From the NCBI GenBank assembly GCA_943912755.1, contig CALTWF010000076.1, positions 1 through 29,165 of the forward strand: a stretch of DNA of 29,165 nt, in the 5' to 3' direction. The DNA is from an uncultured Pseudomonas sp. Its GTDB lineage: Bacteria > Pseudomonadota > Gammaproteobacteria > Pseudomonadales > Pseudomonadaceae. Within the stretch, counting starts at the first letter, position 1, and every line of letters starts with the position of its first letter. Below, piece after piece: positions 6,482 through 13,908 of the stretch. The translations under genes were made by a program, and so were the position numbers. The notes beneath the pieces were generated by a model. That model searched no databases and had not been told where the DNA came from. It saw only the letters and a list, made by a program, of their open reading frames with translations.

Positions 6482-7423
6482 ATGACCGCACAAGACACCT
6501 TCGGCCAGCCGCTGCTGACCTTTCCCGAACTCGACAAGAGCCCGCTGAGCATCCGCGCCAAGGCGCTGGTGTTCGTCGATCCGCGTTCGCGCCAGTTGCG
6601 CGAGGAACTGGAAATCCTCGCACCCTTGGCCCTGCCAGTGCTGATCCGCGGCGAAAGCGGCACCGGCAAGGAGTTGCTGGCCCGGCAGATCCACCGCGCC
6701 AGCGACCGTGGTGGCCTGTTCGTCTCGGTCAACTGCGGGGCGATCAGCCCGACCTATGCCGACGCCGAGCTGTTCGGCTACGCCGCCGGCGCCCATAGTG
6801 GCAGCGCCAGCAGCCGCGCCGGCTGGTTCGGTTCGGCCAACGGCGGAACGCTCTACCTCGATGAAATCGCCGACCTGCCGCTGCCGATCCAGGTCAAGTT
6901 GCTTGCGGCCCTGGAAAACCACGAGGTGTACCGCGTCGGCGCGCAGCAGCCGCACCCGGTGGATGTGCGCCTGGTGGCCGCGTCGAGCATCGACCTGGCC
7001 GAGGCGGTGGCGGCGGGGCACTTCCATCCGCGGCTGTATGACTATCTGCACGAAGGCCGCCTGGAGCTGCCGGCGCTGCGCGAGCGGGTCGGCGATATCC
7101 TGCCGCTGGCCGAGTACTTTGTCGGTATCTACAGCCCCAGGCTCAATCGCCCGGTGCCGCTGCTCAGCGAGGAAGCGCAGCGAGTGCTGGAACTGCACGA
7201 CTGGCCTGGCAACACCCGCGAGCTGGAGAACGTCATCCACTTCGCCCTGCTCCAGGGCAGTGGCAACGAGATCCTGCCGGAGCATCTGAACCTGCCGACG
7301 CCACTGCACGCCCTGGCCCAGCGCCTCGAGCGCCTCGTCGAGCTGGGCGATGAGCAGGAGCGCCAGGCCCTGCGCAAGCTGCTGGAGCAGACCTTGTTGC
7401 GCATCACGCAAGCCGCAGGCTAG
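6482..7423 (+). CDS. Sigma54-activator-like AAA+ protein, degenerate (SfnR-related?)
   Basis: 313 residues, almost only a sigma54-interaction AAA+ domain. Walker A GESGTGKE is at 57-64, Walker B GGTLYLDE at 121-128, LPALRERVGDI at about 197-207 and the sensor II stretch WPGNTRELEN at 241-250. No N-terminal sensory domain is present (as in SfnR/PspF types), and the C-terminus after about 270 shows no Fis-like helix-turn-helix. The GAFTGA loop that contacts sigma54 reads GAHSGS (103-108). The two arginine-finger positions, by alignment with PspF R162 and R168 from memory, appear as H182 and Y188. ATP binding looks intact but classical sigma54 activation doubtful. Its place beside MetQ suggests a sulfur role like that of SfnR regulators (inference). 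Confidence 0.8.
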   Translation: MTAQDTFGQPLLTFPELDKSPLSIRAKALVFVDPRSRQLREELEILAPLALPVLIRGESGTGKELLARQIHRASDRGGLFVSVNCGAISPTYADAELFGYAAGAHSGSASSRAGWFGSANGGTLYLDEIADLPLPIQVKLLAALENHEVYRVGAQQPHPVDVRLVAASSIDLAEAVAAGHFHPRLYDYLHEGRLELPALRERVGDILPLAEYFVGIYSPRLNRPVPLLSEEAQRVLELHDWPGNTRELENVIHFALLQGSGNEILPEHLNLPTPLHALAQRLERLVELGDEQERQALRKLLEQTLLRITQAAG

Positions 7424-7599
7424 AGCGTTGCGTGTCGTGCATTGGCGGGTTTGAACAAAAAGCTATAAGCAGCTAATCAAAAGATATTGTTGCGGAATAA
7501 AAAATCTCGGTATCGTCCGCCTCACGCCGGGCAACACGGGCCCGGCCAACCAACACTGATCGCCGCCCACGAGGCGCGAAATACCAATAAGGACTGCAC

Positions 7600-8385
7600 A
7601 TGAAAAAGGCTCTGTTGACCACCGCTCTGGCCGCCGCCCTGTCGGTTGCCGGTTTCGCCCACGCGGCCGAGAAGCTGGTGGTGGCTGCTACCCCGGTTCC
7701 CCATGCCGAGATCCTTGAACTGATCAAGCCGACCCTGGCCAAGGAAGGCGTGGACCTGGAAATCAAGGTCTTCACCGACTACGTGCAGCCCAACGTTCAG
7801 GTCGACCAGAAGCGCCTGGACGCCAACTACTTCCAGACCCTGCCGTACCTGAAGAACTTCAACGAAGGCAAGGGCACCCACCTGGAAACCGTGATCGGCG
7901 TGCACGTCGAACCGTTCGGTGGCTACTCGAAGAAGGTCAAGAGCCTGGCCGAGCTGAAGGAAGGCGCCACCGTCGCCATCCCCAACGAGGGTAGCAACAG
8001 CGGTCGCGCGCTCCTGCTGCTGCAGAAGGCCGGCCTGATCACCCTGAAGGATCCGAAGAACGCCCTGGCGACTCCGAAGGACATCGCCGAGAACCCGAAA
8101 AAACTGAAGTTCCGCGAGCTGGAATCGGCCATGCTGCCGCGCGTGCTGGACCAGGTCGACCTGGACATGATCAACACCAACTACGCCCTGGAAGCCGGCC
8201 TGAACCCGGCCAAGGACGCGCTGGTGATCGAAGGCAGCGACTCGCCTTACGTGAACTTCCTGGTAGCCCGTCCGGACAACAAGGACAGCGACGCCATCCA
8301 GAAGCTGGCCAAGGCCCTGACCTCGCCTGAGGTGAAAGCCTTCATCGAGAAGAAGTACAGCGGCGCGGTACTGCCGGCGTTCTGA
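7600..8385 (+). CDS. MetQ/NlpA-family substrate-binding protein (orphan)
   Basis: 261-residue periplasmic binding protein of the methionine (MetQ/NlpA) type. The signal peptide (1-22) appears cleaved after AHA in FAHAAEKL and has no lipobox, so it should be soluble. Family blocks are clear: DYVQPNVQVDQKRLDANYFQTLPYL, GATVAIPNEGSNSGRALLLLQKAGLI, and DMINTNYALEAGL near the ligand site. It resembles classical methionine-binding MetQ more than the second MetQ at 20523-21326 does. No MetN or MetI adjoins it, so it may feed the MetNI pair at 18.8-20.5 kb (inference). The 176 bases upstream are AT-rich with no earlier gene, consistent with its own promoter. A REP pair follows. Confidence 0.9.
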   Translation: MKKALLTTALAAALSVAGFAHAAEKLVVAATPVPHAEILELIKPTLAKEGVDLEIKVFTDYVQPNVQVDQKRLDANYFQTLPYLKNFNEGKGTHLETVIGVHVEPFGGYSKKVKSLAELKEGATVAIPNEGSNSGRALLLLQKAGLITLKDPKNALATPKDIAENPKKLKFRELESAMLPRVLDQVDLDMINTNYALEAGLNPAKDALVIEGSDSPYVNFLVARPDNKDSDAIQKLAKALTSPEVKAFIEKKYSGAVLPAF

Positions 8386-8409
8386 TTCAAACCAGGCAAC
8401 GCGCGTCCG

Positions 8410-8522
8410 TGTAGGAGCGTGGCTTGCCCGCGAAGGACCGCGCAGCGGTCCCGGATTTGCGCAGACAGTGCAATTTTTGGGACCGCTGCGCGGTCCTTTC
8501 GCGGGCAAGCCACGCTCCTACA
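8410..8522. repeat. Paired REP (GTAGGAGCGTGGCTTGCCCGCGA class)
   Basis: Arms 8410-8452 and 8479-8522 are inverse complements over about 43 bases with a single inserted base. The core GTAGGAGCG...GGCAAGCC differs from the other REP classes in this window. It lies just after metQ and probably shapes the 3' end of its transcript. Confidence 0.88.
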
Positions 8523-8569
8523 GTTATTTGTGGGATTTGAAAATTCGGGTGATATCAATATGCAATAAC

Positions 8570-8595
8570 GGTATTTAAATATTTATTTTTATACC
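8570..8595 (+). promoter_or_regulatory. AT-rich promoter region of the amino-acid-type ABC operon
   Basis: GGTAT...ATACC ends flank a TATTTATTTTT core (8580-8590), about 100 bases upstream of the first permease. Nearly the same core is found upstream of tauA (25466-25476) and of the minus-strand dszC operon (25250-25263). No clear sigma70 -35/-10 pair is visible, as expected of an activator-dependent promoter. No gene is seen between 8523 and 8688. Confidence 0.4.
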
Positions 8596-8688
8596 TTTAG
8601 AGTCTTTCTCCAATGAGGCTTACCCGCCTCGCTCTTCAGTCGGCAACCGCCCGCTTACCCCCGGGCCGGTCAGGGAAAGACCCCTTCC

Positions 8689-9354
8689 ATGAGTTTCGAT
8701 TTCGCATTCATCCTCGGCACCTTGCCGGCCTTTCTCAAGGCCGTCGGCGTGACCTTGCAGGTCGGCCTGATCGCCATCGCCACCTCGCTACTGGTCGCGC
8801 TGGTCAACGCTCCGATCCTGCTTTATCGCACCCCCGTCCTGCATCGCCTGGTCAGCCTCTACGTCGAGCTGGCCCGCAATACGCCGCTGCTGATCCAGCT
8901 GTTCTTCGTCTATTTCGCCCTGCCTGCGCTGGGGGTGAAGGTGTCCGGCTTCGCGGCAGCCATCATCACCATGACCTTCCTCGGCGGCGCCTACCTCACC
9001 GAGGTGCTGCGTGCGGGCGTGGAAGCGGTGCCAGCGGCCCAGCTCGAATCCGGACGCTCCATCGGCCTGTCCGAGGGCCAGCTGCTGCGCCATGTGATCC
9101 TGCCCCAGGCCGGGCTGCTCAGCCTGCCGGCACTGTTCGCCAATTTCATTTTCCTGCTCAAGGAAACCACCGTGGTCTCGGCGGTGGCGGTGCCGGAGAT
9201 TCTCTACACCACCAAGAGCTATATCGCCCTGTACTACAAGACCTACGAAATGCTCGCGGTGATGACGCTGATCTGCGTGTTGCTGTTCCTGCCGCTGTCG
9301 CTGCTGCTCAGCCGCCTGGAAAGGAGGCTGCAACATGGCCAGTTCGGGTCTTGA
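8689..9354 (+). CDS. Amino-acid ABC transporter permease (HisM/GlnP family)
   Basis: 221-residue inner-membrane permease of the polar amino-acid uptake (HisMQ) family. About five membrane helices are visible. The conserved region after LARNTPLLIQLFFVYFALP and the EAA-loop ESGRSIGLSEGQLLRHVILPQAG, which docks on the ATPase, place it in this family. It is the first gene of a four-gene unit with overlapping reading frames and pairs with the next permease as a heterodimer. The ATG at 8689 starts MSFDFAFILGTLP, a normal start for the family; the ribosome-binding site is weak. The substrate is not readable, but the sulfur-gene setting makes a sulfur amino acid such as cystine plausible. Confidence 0.9.
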   Translation: MSFDFAFILGTLPAFLKAVGVTLQVGLIAIATSLLVALVNAPILLYRTPVLHRLVSLYVELARNTPLLIQLFFVYFALPALGVKVSGFAAAIITMTFLGGAYLTEVLRAGVEAVPAAQLESGRSIGLSEGQLLRHVILPQAGLLSLPALFANFIFLLKETTVVSAVAVPEILYTTKSYIALYYKTYEMLAVMTLICVLLFLPLSLLLSRLERRLQHGQFGS

Positions 9355-9994
9355 GCTGTTGCTGGTGTCCCTGCCGCAACTGGGCAAGGGCGCCGCGCAA
9401 ACCCTGTCGATCTCTGCCCTGGGCATTCTCTTCGCCACCGGCGGCGGCGTGCTCTACGGCGTGCTGGCGACCCTGGGCAAGCGCAGCGTGAACCTGGCGC
9501 TGCGCATCTATCTGGAGCTGTTCCGCGCCATCCCGGTGCTGGTCTGGCTGTACCTGCTGTTCTTCGGCCTGCCGATCTTCCTCGGTATCAGCCTGCCGAG
9601 CTTCTGGTGCGCGGTGCTGGTACTGGCGCTGTGGGGCGCCAGCGAGGTGGGTGAGGTGGTGCGCGGTGCGTTGCAGTCGCTGCCACGCGGGCAGCGCGAG
9701 GCCGGCTTGTCCATCGGCCTGTCCGGCTGGCAGCTGTACGGCCATGTGCTGCTGCCCCAGGCGCTGAAGCGCATGACCCCGCCGACCATCAACATCTACA
9801 CGCGGATCATCAAGACCAGTTCGCTGGCGGTGCTGATCGGCGTGGTGGACGTGATCAAGGTCGGCCAGCAGATCATCGAGCGCACCTACGAGTCGGTGCT
9901 GATCTACGGCGCGTTGTTCCTGTTTTTCTTCTTTATCTGCTATCCGCTCTCGGTCGCCTCCCGCGCCCTTGAGCGCCGCTGGACGCACGCATGA
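9335..9994 (+). CDS. Amino-acid ABC transporter permease (HisM/GlnP family), second
   Basis: 219-residue second permease of the same importer. Helices are predicted at about 15-45, 55-85, 88-105 and 170-210. The motif YLELFRAIPVLVWLYLLFFGLP and the EAA-loop REAGLSIGLSGWQLYGHVLLPQAL match the family. Its start lies 20 bases inside the preceding permease gene and its stop overlaps the ATPase start by ATGA, so the genes are translationally coupled. With the other permease it should form the membrane heterodimer. GGAAAGGAGG just upstream is a strong ribosome-binding site and supports this start. Confidence 0.9.
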   Translation: MASSGLELLLVSLPQLGKGAAQTLSISALGILFATGGGVLYGVLATLGKRSVNLALRIYLELFRAIPVLVWLYLLFFGLPIFLGISLPSFWCAVLVLALWGASEVGEVVRGALQSLPRGQREAGLSIGLSGWQLYGHVLLPQALKRMTPPTINIYTRIIKTSSLAVLIGVVDVIKVGQQIIERTYESVLIYGALFLFFFFICYPLSVASRALERRWTHA

Positions 9995-10764
9995 GCGCAT
10001 TGATCGAGTTCAAGGGCTTCAACAAATCCTTCGGTGAGCATCCGGTGCTCAACAACATCGACCTGACGGTGCAGGCCGGTGAAGTGGTGGTGATCCTCGG
10101 CCCCAGCGGCTGCGGCAAGAGCACCCTGCTGCGCTGCCTTAACGGCCTGGAAACGGCCCAGGGCGGCAGCCTGAAACTGGAGGGCCGCGAACTGCTCGAC
10201 GCGAAGACCGACTGGCGCCAGGTCCGCCAGCAGGTTGGCATGGTGTTCCAGAGCTATCACCTGTTCGGCCACATGACCGTGCTCGACAACCTGCTGCTCG
10301 GCCCGCTCAAGGTGCAGAAGCGCCAGCGCGCCGAGGCCGTGGCCCAGGCCGAGGCGTTGCTGGCCCGGGTCGGCCTGCTGGACAAGCGCGATGCCTACCC
10401 GCGCCAGCTCTCCGGCGGCCAGCAGCAACGCATCGCCATCGTCCGCTCGCTGTGCATGAACCCGCGGGTGATGCTGTTCGACGAGGTCACCGCGGCCCTC
10501 GACCCGGAGATGGTCAAGGAGGTGTTGCAGGTGATCCAGGGCCTGGCCCGCGACGGCATGACCCTGCTGATCGTCACCCACGAAATGGCCTTCGCCCGCG
10601 CGGTGGCCGACCGCATCGTATTCATGGACGCCGGCAGGGTCCTTGAACAGCGCCCGCCCGAGAGCTTCTTTACGAACCCGCAGACCGCACGCGCGCAGCA
10701 GTTCCTGGAGAAATTCTCCTACGTAGAAAGCCTGCCCGAGAAACCTCAAAAGGAACTGATATGA
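9991..10764 (+). CDS. Amino-acid ABC transporter ATP-binding protein
   Basis: 257-residue ATPase of the polar amino-acid (GlnQ/HisP) group. Walker A is GPSGCGKS (37-44), the Q-loop MVFQSYHLFGHMTVLDN, the signature LSGGQQQR, and Walker B VMLFDEVTAALDPEMV followed by the H-loop THEMAFARAVADRIVFMD. FDEVTAALDP replaces the more common FDEPTSALDP, a change seen in some members. It overlaps both neighbours by ATGA, at 9991-9994 and 10761-10764, so it should be made in step with the permeases and the binding protein. Confidence 0.93.
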   Translation: MSALIEFKGFNKSFGEHPVLNNIDLTVQAGEVVVILGPSGCGKSTLLRCLNGLETAQGGSLKLEGRELLDAKTDWRQVRQQVGMVFQSYHLFGHMTVLDNLLLGPLKVQKRQRAEAVAQAEALLARVGLLDKRDAYPRQLSGGQQQRIAIVRSLCMNPRVMLFDEVTAALDPEMVKEVLQVIQGLARDGMTLLIVTHEMAFARAVADRIVFMDAGRVLEQRPPESFFTNPQTARAQQFLEKFSYVESLPEKPQKELI

Positions 10765-11639
10765 ACACTGCCAAGACCCCGAAACTGCTGTTTGCCCTGC
10801 TCGGCCTGGCCCTGCTGGCCGGCTGCGACAAGGCCGCCGAAGCGCCGAAATCCGCCGCTGCCACGCCGGCGCCGGCGGCCAGCTACCTGGACACCATCAA
10901 GGCCCGCGACAAGCTGATCGTCGGCGTCTTCACCGACAAGCCGCCGTTCGGCTTCGTCGATGAAAGCGGGCGCTATGTCGGCTTCGATACCGATATCGGC
11001 CGGGCCTTCGCCAAGTCGTTGCTGGGCGACGAGAACAAGGTCGAGTTCGTCGCCGTCGAGCCGGCCAGCCGCATCCCGTTCCTGCAAAGCGACAAGGTCG
11101 ACCTGATCCTCGCCAACATGACCGTCACCCCCGAGCGCAAGGAGGCGGTGGAGTTCACCAACCCCAACCTGCGCGTCGCCGTGCAGGCCCTGGTCGCCGA
11201 TGGCAGCAGCGTGCAGAAGCTCGACGACCTGGCGGACAAGACCACCATCGTCACCACCGGCACCACCGCCGATATCTGGCTGACCAAGAATCATCCGGAC
11301 TGGAAGCTGCTCAAGTTCGAGAAGAACAGCGAATCCCTGCAGGCCCTGGCCAATGGCCGTGGCGATGCCTATGCGCAGGACAACCTGATCCTGTTCAGCT
11401 GGTCCAAGCAGAACCCGGGCTACCGCGTACTGCCGCAACTGCTGGGCGAAGAAGCGCCGATCGCCCCGGCGGTGAAGAAGGGCAATATCGAGCTGCGTGA
11501 CTGGGTCAATGCCGAGCTGGCGCGGCTGGGCGAGCAGAAGTACCTGCTCAAGCTGTATGACCAGTACGTGCGCAAGGAACTGAGCGACGACACCAAGCCG
11601 GAAAGCGTGATCGTCGAAGGGGGCAAGTGGCAGGGCTGA
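10761..11639 (+). CDS. Amino-acid ABC transporter substrate-binding lipoprotein
   Basis: 292-residue family 3 solute-binding protein. The leader ends in lipobox LLAGC with Cys22, so the mature protein is lipid-anchored; Asp at +2 is the classical inner-membrane retention signal. A low-complexity Ala/Pro linker (about 25-42) precedes the binding domain. That domain has KLIVGVFTDKPPFGFVDESG, YVGFDTDIGRAFAKSL and DLILANMTVTPERKEAVEFT, with the ligand carboxylate-binding Arg most likely in TPERKE. Placing the binding protein last and tethering it to the membrane is less usual than a soluble first-gene product. A terminator-like hairpin follows at 11645-11672. Ligand unknown; the setting suggests a sulfur amino acid. 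Confidence 0.9.
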   Translation: MNTAKTPKLLFALLGLALLAGCDKAAEAPKSAAATPAPAASYLDTIKARDKLIVGVFTDKPPFGFVDESGRYVGFDTDIGRAFAKSLLGDENKVEFVAVEPASRIPFLQSDKVDLILANMTVTPERKEAVEFTNPNLRVAVQALVADGSSVQKLDDLADKTTIVTTGTTADIWLTKNHPDWKLLKFEKNSESLQALANGRGDAYAQDNLILFSWSKQNPGYRVLPQLLGEEAPIAPAVKKGNIELRDWVNAELARLGEQKYLLKLYDQYVRKELSDDTKPESVIVEGGKWQG

Positions 11640-11644
11640 GGCGC

Positions 11645-11672
11645 TGTCGGTAGCGGCGCTACTGACAGTTTT
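11645..11672 (+). terminator. Likely terminator of the ABC operon, overlapping a second dyad
   Basis: TGTCGGTAGC (11645-11654) pairs with GCTACTGACA (11658-11667; one G-U) around GGC, followed by GTTTT. The 3' arm also forms a separate dyad with the following bases: ACTGACA (11661-11667), GTTT, TGTCAGT (11672-11678). The two hairpins are mutually exclusive. They lie between the importer operon and the Rhs-type gene. Confidence 0.6.
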
Positions 11673-11743
11673 GTCAGTTATGCCCGGCGGATCGGCTTGG
11701 TATGTTCAGGGCCAGTGTTTCAAACCACGCAGGTGCCCGGAAA

Positions 11744-12709
11744 ATGAAGCGATCCGCCAATGCCACCACATTGCTTCTGGTCTGCGATCAGCAGAGGTCG
11801 GTGCTGCAACGCTACGCGAACCCGTGCCGCGAGCCTCGTGCCTATTCGCCCTACGGCCATCATCCATGGCGCAGCGGGGCGCTGGCCTTCAACGGCGAGC
11901 TGCCCGAAGCGATCAGCGGGCATTACCTGCTCGGGCATGGTTATCGCGCCTACAACCCGACGCTGATGCGCTTCAACCGCCCGGACAGCTGGAGTCCGTT
12001 CGGGCGGGGCGGGTTGAACGCCTATGCCTATTGCCTGGGGGATCCGCTCAACCGGCGTGACCCGACCGGGCATTTTCCCGTGGCTACCCTGATCGCCCTG
12101 GTCGGAATGGGCGCCGGGTTCCTGACCAAGGGGACTTCGTTGTCGATGTCGGTCGTTGGTTTGGTAGCAGGCGCGGCCAGCATGGCGGTGGATATGCAGC
12201 TGGCCGAAAGCAGCAAGGAGGAACACTCGGCTCAATGGCAACTGCCGTTGATCCTGGGCTCGATCGTCATTTCCACCAGTCTGGTCGGTGGCCTGCTGTC
12301 CAAGGCCGATGACATCATCCAACTGTCACGCAAGGCACTGACCCGGCGCGGCTCGGTGGGGGAACTCCCGCCGGGCAGGGCAGTGATCGAAGCCCAGCTG
12401 TCTGGAATCCCGCAGCCGTCTTCCTTTACCAAGCTATTGACCGGAACCAACCTCAATCTGGGCAGCCATGGTGATGACGCCCTGTCGGTGGCCCATGCCA
12501 ACAGATATGTGGATATTGCCCGGAAGGTCGAGTCCGGTTCGTTGTCCAACACCTCCGCTCATCTGCAATCAACGGTCGAATGGAGCAAGGCACAGGGGCC
12601 GAGCAGAGTCGTTGGCATGGCCTTCAACTCCGTGGCAACAGTGATCTCGGGTGGTTTGGATGCTGCGCAGAGAAAGACCGGCCTCGCGATTCGCCGATCG
12701 TCTTTTTGA
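11744..12709 (+). CDS. Orphan Rhs-core protein with unrecognised C-terminal domain
   Basis: 321 residues from this start; an in-frame ATG at 11702 would add 14. Residues about 1-110 are the end of an Rhs/YD-repeat core: DQQRSVLQ, YSPYGHHP, FNGELPEAISGHYLLGHGYRAYNPTLMRF, and LNAYAYCLGDPLNRRDPTGH. The DPxGH-type boundary is where polymorphic-toxin C-termini begin. Residues 111-321 contain two hydrophobic stretches (about 112-150 and 166-185) and then a polar domain with GSHGDDALSVAHANRYVDIARKVESG, which I do not recognise. No full-length Rhs gene, VgrG or obvious immunity gene is adjacent; the next gene is the efflux operon. Pseudomonads carry many such short orphans. A toxin role is inference. 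Confidence 0.8.
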   Translation: MKRSANATTLLLVCDQQRSVLQRYANPCREPRAYSPYGHHPWRSGALAFNGELPEAISGHYLLGHGYRAYNPTLMRFNRPDSWSPFGRGGLNAYAYCLGDPLNRRDPTGHFPVATLIALVGMGAGFLTKGTSLSMSVVGLVAGAASMAVDMQLAESSKEEHSAQWQLPLILGSIVISTSLVGGLLSKADDIIQLSRKALTRRGSVGELPPGRAVIEAQLSGIPQPSSFTKLLTGTNLNLGSHGDDALSVAHANRYVDIARKVESGSLSNTSAHLQSTVEWSKAQGPSRVVGMAFNSVATVISGGLDAAQRKTGLAIRRSSF

Positions 12710-12816
12710 GCGATTCGTGCCGGTTCGCTACTGCTTCGATGAGCACTTACGGAACCCCTGATCTACGCTGACAGTCGCATTCCCTGTATCGAACCGGCCC
12801 ATGCAAAGGAGCCCGC

Positions 12817-13908
12817 ATGATGCTGTCGCGTTCTTGGAGAAGGGTTGTCCTGGGGTTGCTGGTGGTGCTGGCTGGCTGCGGCGAGAAACCCGCCGAGCCG
12901 CCGCAGCGCCCGCGCGTGGCGGTGCAGAAGGTCGAACCGGGGGATTTCGCCGCCCAGGTGACCCTCACCGGCGATGTGCAGGCGCGAGTGCACAGCGACC
13001 TGTCGTTCCGCGTCGGCGGCAAGATCATCGCCCGCAGCGTCGACGTGGGCGATCACGTCAAGGCCAACCAGGTGCTGGCGCGCCTCGATCCCAAGGACCT
13101 GCAGACCAATGTCGACTCGGCCAACGCCGAAGTGCTGGCGGCGCGGGCGCGGGTCACGCAGAGCGCCGCCGCCTTCGTCCGCCAGCAAAAGTTGCTGCCC
13201 AAGGGCTACACCAGCCAGAGCGAGTACGACGCGGCCCAGGCCCAGTTGCGCAGCAGCCAGAGCGCGCTCAAGGCCGCCGAGGCGCAACTGGCCAATGCCA
13301 AGGAACAATTGAGCTACACCGCCCTGGTGGCCGATGCCGCCGGGGTCATCACCGAGCGCCAGGCCGAGGTCGGCCAGGTGGTCCAGGCCACCGTGCCGAT
13401 CTTCAGCCTGGCCCGGGATGGCGGGCGCGATGCGGTGTTCAATGTCTACGAATCGCTGCTGCTGGCGCCGGAGAACGGCAAGGCCATCACCGTCAGCCTG
13501 ATCGACGATCCGCAGGTGCAGACCACCGGTCATGTTCGCGAGGTGACCCCGACCGTGTCGGCACAGAGCGGCACGGTGCAGGTCAAGATCGCCCTCGACC
13601 GGGTGCCGGACGGCATGAGCCTGGGCGCGGCGGTCAGCGCCACCGGCAACACCAGCGGCCGGCCGGCCATCGAACTGCCCTGGTCGGCGCTGACCAAGGA
13701 CCTGCACGACCCGGCCGTGTGGCTGGTCGGCCCGGACCACAAGGTGCAGTTGCAGAAGGTCGGCGTGGCGCGCTACCTGACCGGCAAGGTGGTCGTCAGC
13801 GACGGCTTGCAGGCGGGGCAGTCGGTGGTGGTGCTCGGTGGCCAGTTGCTGCACCCCGGCATGCAGGTGGAAATCGCCGACAACGCCAAGGCGGGGTTGC
13901 AGCAATGA
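12817..13908 (+). CDS. triA: RND efflux membrane-fusion lipoprotein (TriA-like)
   Basis: 363-residue periplasmic adaptor. The lipobox ends at Cys21 (VVLAGC). The lipoyl/barrel-sandwich halves are around FRVGGKIIARSVDVGDHVKANQVLARLDPKDL and ALVADAAGVITERQAEVGQVV. Between them is a short alpha-hairpin with coiled-coil Ala/Gln/Leu pattern (about 95-165); a beta-barrel and membrane-proximal domain complete it. AAGGAG at 12806-12811 sets the start. It overlaps the next adaptor by ATGA. Two adaptor genes in tandem ahead of one RND pump is the arrangement of P. aeruginosa TriABC, where both adaptors are needed; the symbol is by that analogy. No outer-membrane channel gene adjoins it. Confidence 0.85.
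   Translation: MMLSRSWRRVVLGLLVVLAGCGEKPAEPPQRPRVAVQKVEPGDFAAQVTLTGDVQARVHSDLSFRVGGKIIARSVDVGDHVKANQVLARLDPKDLQTNVDSANAEVLAARARVTQSAAAFVRQQKLLPKGYTSQSEYDAAQAQLRSSQSALKAAEAQLANAKEQLSYTALVADAAGVITERQAEVGQVVQATVPIFSLARDGGRDAVFNVYESLLLAPENGKAITVSLIDDPQVQTTGHVREVTPTVSAQSGTVQVKIALDRVPDGMSLGAAVSATGNTSGRPAIELPWSALTKDLHDPAVWLVGPDHKVQLQKVGVARYLTGKVVVSDGLQAGQSVVVLGGQLLHPGMQVEIADNAKAGLQQ

Noticed and set aside
8613..9491. A 292-codon plus-strand frame over the two permease genes
   Set aside because: It is in a different frame from both intact permeases, Arg/Ala/Pro-rich and without membrane helices.
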